64,000 bases of DNA from Allomuricauda ruestringensis DSM 13258 (GTDB lineage: Bacteria; Bacteroidota; Bacteroidia; Flavobacteriales; Flavobacteriaceae), in contig NC_015945.1 in assembly GCF_000224085.1 (NCBI RefSeq), forward strand, positions 310,001-374,000, given 5' to 3'. Below the pieces are notes generated by a model. That model saw nothing but the letters and a program-made list of their open reading frames with translations, was not told where the DNA came from and ran no database searches. A program made the translations under genes and the position numbers. This document shows positions 16,905-25,630 of the stretch, piece after piece (positions within the stretch are counted from its first letter, which is position 1; each line of letters begins with the position of its first letter).

Positions 16905-18365
16905 TCAGTTCTTAAGAACCACCTCGCTGTATTTGGAGTTGATTTTGATGGTTTTCCCATCGTTTTTACTGATATGATATCCCGTATGGATATTGGCGCC
17001 ATTTTTTTGGGTGGATGTCAATTGTAATGCTTTCGGATATTGGAAACCTGATGTTGTTTCGCTAACGGAAATTGTATAAGGCGTTTTGGGCAGTTTACAA
17101 TCCAGTTCCCCATTTTCCATGGAAATATCAATGGTGCTGAAACCATCGGAAACTTCATCAATACTAAGTACACCAAAGTTATTGGTGACCGTTGCCCTGT
17201 TCGCAATGCTACCAATCACCACGTTGGACGATACCGAGTGCAATTTTAGTTCCTTTACCTCTTTTAAATTGACCTTATCGGAGTAATCCGTACTAAGGCT
17301 GCCATAATTCCAGTTCTGTACCACAACTGGCGAGTACGACACCCGAATATCCGTTTTGTCGCCATCAATGGTAGAGGCAAGCAAGCTTGCGTAGGACAAG
17401 CTTGCATTAATGTTCTTGGTGTTTTCGGCCAGTTTTACCTCACCATGCCTCACGTTCAAGTTCAATTTAATGTACTTGGGCATTTTAATAATGATTCGTT
17501 TTTTGACTTTATACTCTTTGTGTTCTCCATCTGAGGAGAAATAGAATACATTGGGACTGCCGTGGATTGTTCTTGCTTCTTCGCGCAGCTGTTTTCTGAG
17601 CTCGGTCTGCTCCTCTCTTAGCTCTGCTTGCTGAGTTCGGAGTTCTTCACGTTGCTGTCTGAGCTGTTCGTGCATCTCCTCGCGCACCTTTTCACGTTCT
17701 TCTCTCAGCTTATCTCTTTCCTCCCTCATCTCCTCTCTTCGAGCTTCTCGCTCTTCTGCCATCTCCTCCATACGTTTGCCCCATTCTTCAAAACGGGCTT
17801 TATATTCCTTGTCAAAAGTTTTGTCGAATTCTTTCTTCCACTCCTTCATGTACTTATCTCCATCTTTTTTGTAGGCATCGTAATCAAACTCAATGGGTGG
17901 CATGGGAGGCATCGGTGGCATGGATGGCATTACATTTATTTCCGGGATGGTGAACTCAGGGATTTCCGGAATCTCTACATTCGCAATAATCTCGGCAACT
18001 GAAGGCATCTCAGGGATATCGATATTAAACCCTTGAAAATCAAAAGTATAATTAGGTCCAGCACCTTCAGTGCTTACTTCAATTTCTTTGCTATTGCCCA
18101 TTATTTTGACCAAATCCCGCTCAAAATAAGCATCGGCCTCCTCTTTGTCGACACCCTCCAGTTCGATTACCGCCGTAATTTCCACTTGATCTTTGTCCCA
18201 TGTCTCAAATTGAATATCGGCATAACTGGTATTGATGTTAAGTTCAGTGTCCTTATTGACATTGAAATTTTCCTTGTAGGTTTTGGATTTCTCCTGCGCT
18301 TGGCCGGTAAATCCAACCAAGGCAAGGAGCAACCCGCTAAACAATATTTGATGATTCCTGCTCAT
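16905..18365 (-). CDS. Exported coiled-coil protein with DUF4097-like adhesin segment
   Basis: 486 aa with an N-terminal signal (MSRNHQILFSGLLLALVGF through GQAQ). Order: a beta-rich N-terminal part (30-130); a Pro/Met-rich spacer (NVMPSMPPMPPMPPIEF, about 145-165); a very long charged heptad region full of EERE and LREE units (about 170-270); and a C-terminal beta-repeat part resembling DUF4097 (SLSYASLLASTIDGDKTDI, GSIANRATVTNNFGVLSI). It overlaps the anti-sigma-like gene by 29 nt, completing a sigma/anti-sigma/effector operon. Probably an envelope protein produced under stress; the exact function is unknown. Confidence 0.7.
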   Translation of the reverse strand: MSRNHQILFSGLLLALVGFTGQAQEKSKTYKENFNVNKDTELNINTSYADIQFETWDKDQVEITAVIELEGVDKEEADAYFERDLVKIMGNSKEIEVSTEGAGPNYTFDFQGFNIDIPEMPSVAEIIANVEIPEIPEFTIPEINVMPSMPPMPPMPPIEFDYDAYKKDGDKYMKEWKKEFDKTFDKEYKARFEEWGKRMEEMAEEREARREEMREERDKLREEREKVREEMHEQLRQQREELRTQQAELREEQTELRKQLREEARTIHGSPNVFYFSSDGEHKEYKVKKRIIIKMPKYIKLNLNVRHGEVKLAENTKNINASLSYASLLASTIDGDKTDIRVSYSPVVVQNWNYGSLSTDYSDKVNLKEVKELKLHSVSSNVVIGSIANRATVTNNFGVLSIDEVSDGFSTIDISMENGELDCKLPKTPYTISVSETTSGFQYPKALQLTSTQKNGANIHTGYHISKNDGKTIKINSKYSEVVLKN

Positions 18366-18939
18366 TTTTTGATGATTTTAATTGATTCAACTTTGTTTTT
18401 AATTTTTGCAACAACTGCAACCTTAACTGTAGGTTTTTGATAAGTGCGTTTATAGTTTGGTCATTGGGGCCCAATTCGTTCAACTCTTCATTTAGCCTGT
18501 GGTATTCTTTGTTCAACTCGGCCAATCGTTCCATATAGCTGTCCATAAGCTCCTTGTTCTCTGGATCAACATCTAAATCTGATAGCTGTAAATTGATATT
18601 TGTAGTGTAATAGGTTTCAATCTTTTTTAAGTCCGGTGATAAATCGCCCAGCGACATACCCTCGCCACTACCATTTGAATTATCGCGATCAACAACCGTT
18701 ACTTGCTCTTCAGGCACATCAATGGGGTCGGTATTGTTGAAATAATAAATGGATAGGCCAAGTGCCACAACAACGGAGGCAGCTATCTGCATCCAAAGAG
18801 AGAACACTTTTTTCTTTGGAGGGTTATTGGGCAATTCCTTTTCCAGTTTAGCTAAAAACCGGCCTTCATGCCTATCCTCCATGGTGAAGCGTTTCTGCTC
18901 CCTTTCTTTCTCAAACAATTTTCTAAGGTCACGTGCCAT
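18337..18939 (-). CDS. Putative membrane anti-sigma factor
   Basis: A 200-aa type II membrane protein: a cytoplasmic basic N-terminus (DLRKLFEKEREQKR, with a conserved-looking HEGRFLAKLEKELP), one transmembrane helix (IAASVVVALGLSIYYF, about 52-67) and a periplasmic C-terminus with a long helix (NKEYHRLNEELNELG and LLQKLKTKLNQL). It follows the ECF sigma gene with an 11-nt overlap and overlaps the coiled-coil gene by 29 nt. No zinc-binding HxxxCxxC motif is visible, so the anti-sigma role rests on topology and position. Confidence 0.65.
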   Translation of the reverse strand: MARDLRKLFEKEREQKRFTMEDRHEGRFLAKLEKELPNNPPKKKVFSLWMQIAASVVVALGLSIYYFNNTDPIDVPEEQVTVVDRDNSNGSGEGMSLGDLSPDLKKIETYYTTNINLQLSDLDVDPENKELMDSYMERLAELNKEYHRLNEELNELGPNDQTINALIKNLQLRLQLLQKLKTKLNQLKSSKNEQESSNIV

Positions 18940-19465
18940 AGGCCAAATCTTTTAATTTTTCTTTCAATTGTGCTTTTCCTCTTAACAATCGGGTTCTGGA
19001 TGCTGTCTCTGTAATGTTCAAAATTTCAGCTATTTCCGAATGATCGTACCCTTCTACCAAGAACAATTGCACTACATATTTGTATTTTTGGGGCAGTTCT
19101 TCAATAGCTCCCGTTACTTGTTCAATGGAAATTCCTTCCTCCACGGACCAATCATCCTCTTCTGCCACCTGCAAGTAACTTTCGTTCAACTCAACCGTAC
19201 GTTGGTGTTTCGATTTTAAAAAGTCGATACTGCCGTTCACTACAATTCTCTTTAACCAGGCCCCGAACGTAACATCTCCCTTAAACTGTTCAATCCGCTG
19301 AAAAGCCTTTATAAACGAGTCCTGCAATACATCCTCCGCATCATCAGCATTTTTAAGAAATCGCATGGCCACACAAAACATACCATCGCAATACTGATGG
19401 TACAGTTTCATTTGTGCCTGACGGTCGTTCGCCTTGCACTTTTCTACAAGCTCAATATGGAGCAC
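18929..19465 (-). CDS. ECF-type RNA polymerase sigma factor
   Basis: Sigma-70 family factor with region 2 (AMRFLKNADDAEDVLQDSFIK, then KGDVTFGAWLKRIVVN) and region 4 (VEGYDHSEIAEILNITETA, SRTRLLRGKAQLK). I place the start at a GTG (19465), giving MLHIELVEKCKANDRQAQ, because family members begin near this segment. The frame extends upstream to a TTG at 19525, but the additional 20 aa look non-conserved. It heads the operon with the anti-sigma-like and coiled-coil genes. Such operons often respond to envelope stress and autoregulate, but the signal here is not visible. Confidence 0.88.
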   Translation of the reverse strand: MLHIELVEKCKANDRQAQMKLYHQYCDGMFCVAMRFLKNADDAEDVLQDSFIKAFQRIEQFKGDVTFGAWLKRIVVNGSIDFLKSKHQRTVELNESYLQVAEEDDWSVEEGISIEQVTGAIEELPQKYKYVVQLFLVEGYDHSEIAEILNITETASRTRLLRGKAQLKEKLKDLAYGT

Positions 19466-19560
19466 ATTCGGTTCTATGTCTGGTTTTTTAGTTGTTCTGT
19501 AATAAGGACGATGCAAAAAATACAACGTTGCAAATTAGGGCGTTTTTGGCGTATTTTTAA

Positions 19561-19593
19561 CAAAAAAAGCCCCGCTGATTTTTCAACGGGGCT
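19561..19593 (-). terminator. Intrinsic terminator downstream of ohr
   Basis: An AGCCCCG / CGGGGCT stem with a 12-nt loop (19568-19574 with 19587-19593) is followed on the minus strand by seven T residues. Confidence 0.8.
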
Positions 19594-19713
19594 CTTTAAT
19601 TAACTACCTCGGGGCAATCCCGCAAGGTATTCCAACAAACAAAACCTTAACCCATTTCGATGCAGAACATCGGGGAATTAGCCCCATTTAATGGGATTAA
19701 AAAGTTAGGTGAT

Positions 19714-20139
19714 TTATTCGTCTACCAATAAATTTAAATGTACGGTAATATTGTCACGTGTGGCTTTGCTGTACGGACAAATTTCGTGAGCTGCGTTCAT
19801 CAAGGTTTCCCCCATTTCCTTGTCCACCGTGGGCAAGTACGCATCCAAGGTAGCTTCCAAGAAGAGGCCGTCCTCCTCTTTGTTCAGTGAAATATTGGCC
19901 GTAACATTGAAATCCCCTAAATCCTCGATTCCCCGCTCTTTGGCAACGGCCTGAATTCCTGCCGCGTAGCAGCTGGAGTATGCGGCTGCAAAGAGTTCTT
20001 CGGGATTGGTTGATTTTGTGTCTGGTTTTCCTTTTGAATTTGGCATCCTTATGTCGAAATCCAAAACGCCATCTTCACTCTTCACATGTCCAGCTCTCCC
20101 TCCTGTATTAGTGGCCTTGGCCTCAAAAATAGTTTTCAT
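19714..20139 (-). CDS. Organic hydroperoxide resistance protein (OsmC/Ohr family)
   Basis: Thiol peroxidase reducing organic hydroperoxides. The 141-aa protein has both conserved cysteines: Cys57 in AAAYSSCYAAG and Cys121 in HEICPYSKATR, the Ohr-type pattern (SSCY and CPYS). The full length matches the family. It is flanked upstream by the divergent meaB gene (about 210 nt) and downstream by a terminator, so it is monocistronic. No adjacent OhrR is seen. The Ohr-versus-OsmC choice follows the CPYS motif. Confidence 0.93.
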   Translation of the reverse strand: MKTIFEAKATNTGGRAGHVKSEDGVLDFDIRMPNSKGKPDTKSTNPEELFAAAYSSCYAAGIQAVAKERGIEDLGDFNVTANISLNKEEDGLFLEATLDAYLPTVDKEMGETLMNAAHEICPYSKATRDNITVHLNLLVDE

Positions 20140-20294
20140 CTTTAAAAAGTTTATAGGTTCGTAAGATCAGCACCTACGCGGTAACCGATAATTTAACGAA
20201 TAAGGTACCAATTTGTAGGCGGAAGTCCACCTTAACAGATATTAAATTTTTGTGAAATGGATAAATCAAAATTTGCAGTGTATTCCCATGTTAG

Positions 20295-20327
20295 TTTGAT
20301 TAAACCCGTAAAATCTTTATAAATTCG
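20295..20327 (+). promoter_or_regulatory. Candidate promoter of meaB
   Basis: TTTG at 20295-20298 and TAAATTCG at 20320-20327 (one mismatch to TAnnTTTG) are separated by 21 nt, and the gene starts 24 nt beyond the -7 box. It is a reasonable but imperfect match. Confidence 0.4.
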
Positions 20328-20350
20328 TGATGAATTGATCAACAGCACCC

Positions 20351-21394
20351 TTGGCAGACAAAAGCAAAACACCCTCGAACGCGGTTTCCAAAATCAAAGC
20401 CCTTAGAAAGCAAGAACTTTCTGCTGAAGCTTTGGCCCAAGGTATTTTTGATGGCAACAAAGCTATGCTTGCTAAGGCCATCACCTTATTGGAAAGCACA
20501 AAGCCAGCACATTTTGAAAAGGCCAATGCTATCATAGAAAAGTGTTTGACCCAGCCTAACAAAAGCATTCGGCTAGGAATAACAGGCGTACCAGGGGTAG
20601 GCAAAAGTTCCTTTATCGAAATCTTGGGCAAAACATTGACCAACCAAGGAAATAAAGTAGCTGTTTTGGCCGTGGACCCAACAAGTTCGTTGAGCAAGGG
20701 AAGTATTTTGGGGGACAAGACCCGAATGGAAACCTTGGCCAAAGACCCAAATGCCTTTATACGCCCCTCCCCTTCTGGAACCTCTTTGGGTGGTGTGGCG
20801 CGAAAAACCAGAGAGAGCATTGTTCTTTGCGAAGCAGCAGGCTATAATGTGATTTTGGTGGAAACCGTTGGCGTAGGCCAAAGTGAGATTGCCGTGCACA
20901 GTATGGTGGATTTTTTTCTTTTGCTAAAACTATCCGGTGCAGGTGACGAACTCCAAGGCATTAAAAGAGGGATTATGGAAATGGCAGATGCCATCGCCAT
21001 CAACAAAGCGGACGGTAGCAATTTGGAACATGCCAAACTCGCCGTTACCGAATTCTCGAGGGCCTTGCACCTATATCCGCCCAAAGCCAATGGTTGGACT
21101 CCCAAGGTGATGAAGTGTTCCGCATTGGAGAAAACAGGTATTGAAGAAATCTGGGAAATGGTGCAACAATTTGTGGAACACACCAAGGAAAACGGTTTTT
21201 TTGAAAAAAATCGGAAGCAACAGAACAAAAATTGGTTCCTTCAGACCGTGGATGAGTACATCAAACAATTTTTTCATCAAAAAGAAACCTTTAAAAAGGA
21301 ACAAGCTGCTTTATTGACAGCTATTGATGAGCATAAAATTTCACCATTCTATGCCGCCAAAACCCTGTTGGACAAGATTACCAAGGAACTTTAG
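20351..21394 (+). CDS. meaB: Methylmalonyl-CoA mutase-associated GTPase MeaB
   Basis: G3E-family GTPase that gates cofactor loading and protects methylmalonyl-CoA mutase. The 347-aa protein has Walker A GVPGVGKSSF (79-88), VLAVDPTSS, ETVGVGQSE and INKAD. The start codon is TTG at 20351: an in-frame TGA at 20336 blocks an upstream start and the first internal Met is much later. The mutase itself is not in the window, but the PduO-type adenosyltransferase at about 10 kb completes the cofactor set. The stop codon is shared with the edge of an inverted-repeat element. Confidence 0.94.
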   Translation: MADKSKTPSNAVSKIKALRKQELSAEALAQGIFDGNKAMLAKAITLLESTKPAHFEKANAIIEKCLTQPNKSIRLGITGVPGVGKSSFIEILGKTLTNQGNKVAVLAVDPTSSLSKGSILGDKTRMETLAKDPNAFIRPSPSGTSLGGVARKTRESIVLCEAAGYNVILVETVGVGQSEIAVHSMVDFFLLLKLSGAGDELQGIKRGIMEMADAIAINKADGSNLEHAKLAVTEFSRALHLYPPKANGWTPKVMKCSALEKTGIEEIWEMVQQFVEHTKENGFFEKNRKQQNKNWFLQTVDEYIKQFFHQKETFKKEQAALLTAIDEHKISPFYAAKTLLDKITKEL

Positions 21395-21555
21395 AGCCTG
21401 TTTAGGAATTTGTGATTGGAATTGATATAGGCTATTTTTGATGCAGTTTGAGGCATAATTTTTAAGCATAGCCGTGGCTACGGTTCAAAATTATAACGAA
21501 GAAATGCGCAAAAAAAGGCATAACAAAACAATTGACAAATTCCTAAACAGGCTCT
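21393..21555. mobile_element. 163-bp MITE-like element with 21-bp perfect terminal inverted repeats
   Basis: The left end 21393-21413 (AGAGCCTGTTTA...) and the right end 21535-21555 are perfect reverse complements over 21 bp. The interior has a second, imperfect palindrome centred near TAGCCGTGGCTA at about 21471-21482, so the whole can fold as one long cruciform. No transposase is encoded. I see no convincing target-site duplication. The left terminal repeat supplies the last two bases of the meaB stop codon. Confidence 0.75.
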
Positions 21556-21593
21556 TAAATAAAAGCGATAAATTTGCACAGATTTTATACTGA

Positions 21594-22556
21594 ATGAGCA
21601 CCGTTACCGATTCCCTTTTATCCATAGTGGTTCCTTTGTACAACGAGGAGGACAATGTGGTTCTTTTGACCCAAAAAATTAACGAAAGCCTTGAGGGGTA
21701 CAACTATCAAATTGTTTATGTAGACGATTTTTCTACGGACAGCACCCGTATTAAGGTCAAGGAAATGGACGATAAGAGAGTCCATTTGATTGAACTGAAA
21801 AAGAACTACGGACAAAGTTTGGCCTTGGCCGCCGGGATTGATTACGCCGAAGGGGAATATATCATTACCATGGATGGGGATTTGCAAAACGATCCCTCCG
21901 ATATTCCGCAGATGTTGGAACACGCCATTACCGAGGAATACGATTTGGTAACGGGTATCCGTCAGAAAAGAAAGGACTCCCAAGTTAAAAAAATACCCTC
22001 CAAGATTGCCAACTTTTTGGTACGCAGGGTGACTAAGCTCGATATTAAAGATAATGGTTGCGCGTTAAAAGTTTTTACCAAGGATATTGCAAAAAGCCTT
22101 AACCTATATGGCGAAATGCATCGTTTTATTACACTTTTGGCCCATTTGGAAGGTGCACAGATAAAACAGGTTCCCGTAAAACACCATGCTCGACACGCTG
22201 GAGTTTCCAAATACGGCTTGGAGCGGGTTTTTAAAGTGGTGGCAGACATGATGCTGCTACTTTTTATTAGAAAATACTTCCAACGCCCCATTCACCTATT
22301 CGGGATTTTTGGGGTATTACTGGTTATTCTGGGAGTTTTGATCAATGTGTATTTGTTGATCGTAAAGCTTGGCTTCGGACAGGATATCGGAACCAGACCA
22401 TTGCTCATATTCGGGATGATGTTTATTGTGGGCGGTATCCAATTATTTACCATCGGGATTGTAATGGAACTCTTGATCCGTACCTACTACGAATCGCAAC
22501 AGAAAAGACCGTATCGCATCAAAAAAATTACCATAGGTGACGGAAAAGCTACGTAA
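21594..22556 (+). CDS. GT2 polyprenyl-phosphate glycosyltransferase (GtrB/DPM1-like)
   Basis: 320 aa. The GT-A domain (SIVVPLYNEEDNV near residue 10, YVDDFSTDST, MDGDLQNDPSDIP with the metal-binding DxD-like motif) is followed by two C-terminal transmembrane helices (IFGVLLVILGVLI and FGMMFIVGGIQLF). This architecture is that of enzymes transferring a sugar from a nucleotide donor to undecaprenyl or dolichyl phosphate. The next gene starts inside its 3' end (GTG, 20-nt overlap), implying coupling to the flippase-like protein. Confidence 0.85.
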   Translation: MSTVTDSLLSIVVPLYNEEDNVVLLTQKINESLEGYNYQIVYVDDFSTDSTRIKVKEMDDKRVHLIELKKNYGQSLALAAGIDYAEGEYIITMDGDLQNDPSDIPQMLEHAITEEYDLVTGIRQKRKDSQVKKIPSKIANFLVRRVTKLDIKDNGCALKVFTKDIAKSLNLYGEMHRFITLLAHLEGAQIKQVPVKHHARHAGVSKYGLERVFKVVADMMLLLFIRKYFQRPIHLFGIFGVLLVILGVLINVYLLIVKLGFGQDIGTRPLLIFGMMFIVGGIQLFTIGIVMELLIRTYYESQQKRPYRIKKITIGDGKAT

Positions 22557-23409
22557 AAAGGGCATAACTGCCCTAAAAATCATCATTAGTGCAGTATTGA
22601 TCTACTTTATTTTCACCAAAATAGAGTTGAAGGATGTACTCCAAACCTTAAAAAAGAGCGACCCCTTATATTTATTTTTGGCATTGCTGTTTTTTGTGTT
22701 GTCCAAGACCTTATCAGCTTTTAGGCTGAACCTTTATTTTCATCAAATTGGGGCTAGAATTACACAGTTGAGCAATTTGAAGCTTTACCTTTTGGGGATG
22801 TTCTACAACCTTTTTTTGCCAGGAGGTATTGGCGGTGATGCGTACAAAGGCTACGTCATCCAAAAAAAATATCAAACTGGGACCAAGAAAGTGATATCCA
22901 GTTTACTGTTGGACCGTTTAAGTGGTATGTTGTTGCTTTTTGTTTATGCCTGTGTACTTGCTTTGTTATCCAATAATGATTTTTTAAACAACTTTTATGG
23001 GTTGATCATCCTTGCCATCCCCTTGAGCGTGATTGTTTTTTGGTTTGTAAATAAGCGTTTTTTTACTACTACCCTGCCCGTATTTTGGAAATCCGTAGGG
23101 TTTTCGGCCTTAGTGCAATTGGCTCAGTTGGTTAGTGTGGTTTTTATATTGAAAGCCATGTCGGTCTCCCTTGATGCAATTGAATATTTGTTCATATTTC
23201 TGATTTCCTCCATTGTATCCGTGATACCTTTGACTATAGGAGGAATTGGAAGTAGGGAAGTTACTTTTTTATACGGAGCTGAATGGTTGGGCTTGGATGC
23301 AAGTACTTCCATAGGAATCAGTTTTACCTTCTTTTTGATAACGGCACTGATCTCTTTTTTTGGCGTGATTTATCATTTCAAAAAACCAAAACTGGAATCG
23401 GTTGATTAA
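22537..23409 (+). CDS. Flippase-like integral membrane protein (LPG synthase TM-domain family)
   Basis: A 290-aa polytopic protein of the lysylphosphatidylglycerol-synthase transmembrane family (UPF0104-like). The conserved stretches FLPGGIGGDAYKGYVIQKKY and VIPLTIGGIGSREVTFLYG are visible. Family knowledge points to lipid or glycolipid translocation, not synthesis, for these stand-alone transmembrane proteins. The start is GTG at 22537, 20 nt inside the GT2 gene. It ends tail-to-tail with the GT39 gene, sharing a TTAA at the two stop codons. Likely moves the polyprenyl-phosphate sugar across the membrane. Confidence 0.75.
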   Translation: MTEKLRKKGITALKIIISAVLIYFIFTKIELKDVLQTLKKSDPLYLFLALLFFVLSKTLSAFRLNLYFHQIGARITQLSNLKLYLLGMFYNLFLPGGIGGDAYKGYVIQKKYQTGTKKVISSLLLDRLSGMLLLFVYACVLALLSNNDFLNNFYGLIILAIPLSVIVFWFVNKRFFTTTLPVFWKSVGFSALVQLAQLVSVVFILKAMSVSLDAIEYLFIFLISSIVSVIPLTIGGIGSREVTFLYGAEWLGLDASTSIGISFTFFLITALISFFGVIYHFKKPKLESVD

Positions 23410-25064
23410 TCCAACTGCACCAAATGCATTTTGTTCAATTTTCCTGCTCTAGTGTTAGGGTTCAAAAACTTGGTCTGTAAGCGGGTTATTCGGAACTGGT
23501 CCACGGTAATTTGTTCGTCCCAAACAATTCCATTTTTTCGTAACTGCTCCAATTCTTTGTCCGTGACATATACCCAAACATCATTTTTGTTTGCTATTTC
23601 TGAGAGCGATGTTATTTGTACAGGTTTCTTATTGTAAAAATCCAACGACCAAGAATATCTTTCCGAAATCTTGTAAATCCTATCAACGGGAATGTTGTTC
23701 TCCTTCACCTGCTCCGCCATGGTGGAACCTCCTTGGTATTCGAGCAGTTTTGGGTAAAAATGGGCATTCATCAAACCATTTAACAACACCGAACTAAAAA
23801 TGGCAACGGTTACAATTTTTGTGTACGGAGCTTCTTTCTGAACTATAAAGTACATCACCAACCCAAGAGCCATCAGCAATAACAAATAGTTATACCAATG
23901 CTCCAATTTAAATACGTAAAAACTCACCAAAATGGTAAAGACCACCACTAGACCCAATATAAAATATTGGATGCCCAAAATTACCTTGGCCATCTTCAAT
24001 TTTTCCTTTTGATGCAACATATACAGGAATGCCGCCGATAGAATCGTATACAAAGGCATTAAAATATTCATGTAGTGCGGCAATTTAAACTGCGCAAAAC
24101 TGATGAGCAGGAACAAAATGGAAATCCCGCCCACGGTCAAAAACTCCAAGTCGGGCCTGTAGGCAAATTTGGTTTCCCAAAAGGCTTTCAGTTTGGTCCA
24201 ATAGCCAATCAATGCGAGAACCGTCCATGGCAGGAACACCCATAAAAAGGTGTGAAAGAAAAAGAAGAAGTCACTACTGTTCTTCCCCACGCCTTCGCCA
24301 CTCATGCGTTCAAAACTCTGTTCCCAAAAAATAAAGAAGATACCGCTTCGGTTATCTTTTCCTCTGATTACTTTCTCGGGATGCAAATCAAATTGATGGT
24401 AATAGGCGTACAACATCGGGGCAATGGTGACGCCAAACACCAAAATTGCCACCAGAACTTTCCAATTGAACAATTGCTGCCACTTTCGGGTATAGATCAA
24501 GTGGCACAGTATCGAAATTCCAATCACTACCAAAGCAATCTGACCTTTGGTGGAAAAGGCTATCCCCGCCCCAAAGGCTCCCAAAGCAATGCTTTTCAAG
24601 CTACTTTTTTCAATATAGCTAACCAATTGCCAAATGGAAAAAATCGTGAACCCCGTCAAAACAGCATCGGTACGCACATCAATATTGGCCAGTACCATGG
24701 TTTGGGCCGTCATAAAAATCAATGAAGCAAACCTTCCAACATCCTTGTTGTAAAGCAATTTTCCGAGACCATAGCAACTGTAAGCGCCCAATAGAGTGGA
24801 CAATATACCGGGAATGCGATATGCCCAATCGTGAATACCAAATATTTTATAGGAAATGGCGGCCAGCCAGTAATGCATGTGTGGTTTGTCCAGATACTCT
24901 TCAGTGCCCTTGAACAGACTCAGAAAGTCGTTTTCTTGAACCATTCGCATGGCCATAACTGCAAATTGGGCTGAATCGTTCTCGAACAGGGTCACGAACA
25001 TTCCGATGATGTATACCAAAACAATCAACCCAATATAAAACCAGTATCTGGCAGTTGAGATCAT
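23406..25064 (-). CDS. GT39-type membrane glycosyltransferase (ArnT/PMT-like)
   Basis: About 552 aa, with the start placed at ATG 25064 because it overlaps the PAP2 stop as ATGA; an upstream in-frame start at 25112 is inside PAP2. Around 11 hydrophobic segments and a large periplasmic loop with DKPHMHYWLAAISYKIFG (the GT39 KPP-like motif region) and NDSAQFAVMAMRM are seen. GT39 enzymes take sugar from a polyprenyl-phosphate donor on the periplasmic side. With the GT2, the flippase-like protein and PAP2 it suggests addition of a sugar to lipid A or another envelope acceptor; the acceptor is unknown. Confidence 0.83.
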   Translation of the reverse strand: MISTARYWFYIGLIVLVYIIGMFVTLFENDSAQFAVMAMRMVQENDFLSLFKGTEEYLDKPHMHYWLAAISYKIFGIHDWAYRIPGILSTLLGAYSCYGLGKLLYNKDVGRFASLIFMTAQTMVLANIDVRTDAVLTGFTIFSIWQLVSYIEKSSLKSIALGAFGAGIAFSTKGQIALVVIGISILCHLIYTRKWQQLFNWKVLVAILVFGVTIAPMLYAYYHQFDLHPEKVIRGKDNRSGIFFIFWEQSFERMSGEGVGKNSSDFFFFFHTFLWVFLPWTVLALIGYWTKLKAFWETKFAYRPDLEFLTVGGISILFLLISFAQFKLPHYMNILMPLYTILSAAFLYMLHQKEKLKMAKVILGIQYFILGLVVVFTILVSFYVFKLEHWYNYLLLLMALGLVMYFIVQKEAPYTKIVTVAIFSSVLLNGLMNAHFYPKLLEYQGGSTMAEQVKENNIPVDRIYKISERYSWSLDFYNKKPVQITSLSEIANKNDVWVYVTDKELEQLRKNGIVWDEQITVDQFRITRLQTKFLNPNTRAGKLNKMHLVQLD

Positions 25065-25630
25065 ACCTCTGTTTTTTGGAAAGCAAATATAGCCAACTTG
25101 GCCCACAACCATCCGAAAAGAGAACCTACCAAAGCTCCCGAAACCACATCCAACGGATAATGCACACCGATGTAAATTCGGCTATAGGCCACAATACAGG
25201 CCCAAAGCAACAACACCCAAGAAATGTACTTCACTTTATTCCTGAACATCACAGTAAAGAAAATAGCTGGCCCAAAAGAATTCGCCGCGTGGGCTGAAAA
25301 ATACCCAAATTGCCCGCCACAATAACTTTTTACCAAACGCATGGCGCCGCTTACTTCGGGGTCGTGGCAGGGTCGAAGTCGACCCACGCCATATTTAAAA
25401 AAATTGGACAATTGGTCGGTACAAGTTATCAGCAAAGCGATGGAAACCAAAATGACTGCGGTTCCTTTCCATCCAAAATTTCGGTAAATCAAATAAAGTA
25501 ATAACAGATAAAGCGGGGCTGAATTTCTGGTAGCAGTCATGAACATCCAGAAACCGTCCCAAGTTTCGGTTCCCAAACCATTGAGGAACAAAAACAGTTC
25601 TTTATCGTATTGCAGTAACTGTTCGATCAT
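25061..25630 (-). CDS. PAP2-family membrane phosphatase
   Basis: A 189-aa polytopic protein with the three PAP2 signatures: KYGVGRLRP (KX6RP), FSAH in place of the usual PSGH, and SRIYIGVHYPLDV (SRX5HX3D). It likely dephosphorylates undecaprenyl pyrophosphate or another lipid diphosphate. The start is ATG 25630, overlapping the stop of the upstream 75-aa gene as TGATG, and the stop overlaps the GT39 start. The three minus-strand genes therefore form a tight operon. The altered PSGH motif does not remove the catalytic histidine. Confidence 0.85.
   Translation of the reverse strand: MIEQLLQYDKELFLFLNGLGTETWDGFWMFMTATRNSAPLYLLLLYLIYRNFGWKGTAVILVSIALLITCTDQLSNFFKYGVGRLRPCHDPEVSGAMRLVKSYCGGQFGYFSAHAANSFGPAIFFTVMFRNKVKYISWVLLLWACIVAYSRIYIGVHYPLDVVSGALVGSLFGWLWAKLAIFAFQKTEV

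Noticed and set aside
17628..18002. Plus-strand frame of 124 aa, rich in hydrophobic Leu/Phe runs
   Set aside because: Exactly antisense to the Glu/Arg heptad rod of the coiled-coil gene, which generates Leu/Phe-rich shadows.
21418..21555. Possible IS transposase remnant inside the 21.4 kb element
   Set aside because: No open frame or DDE-like motif; the interior is palindromic, so I call it MITE-like.
24252..24725. 157-aa plus-strand frame
   Set aside because: Antisense to the GT39 gene and without domains.
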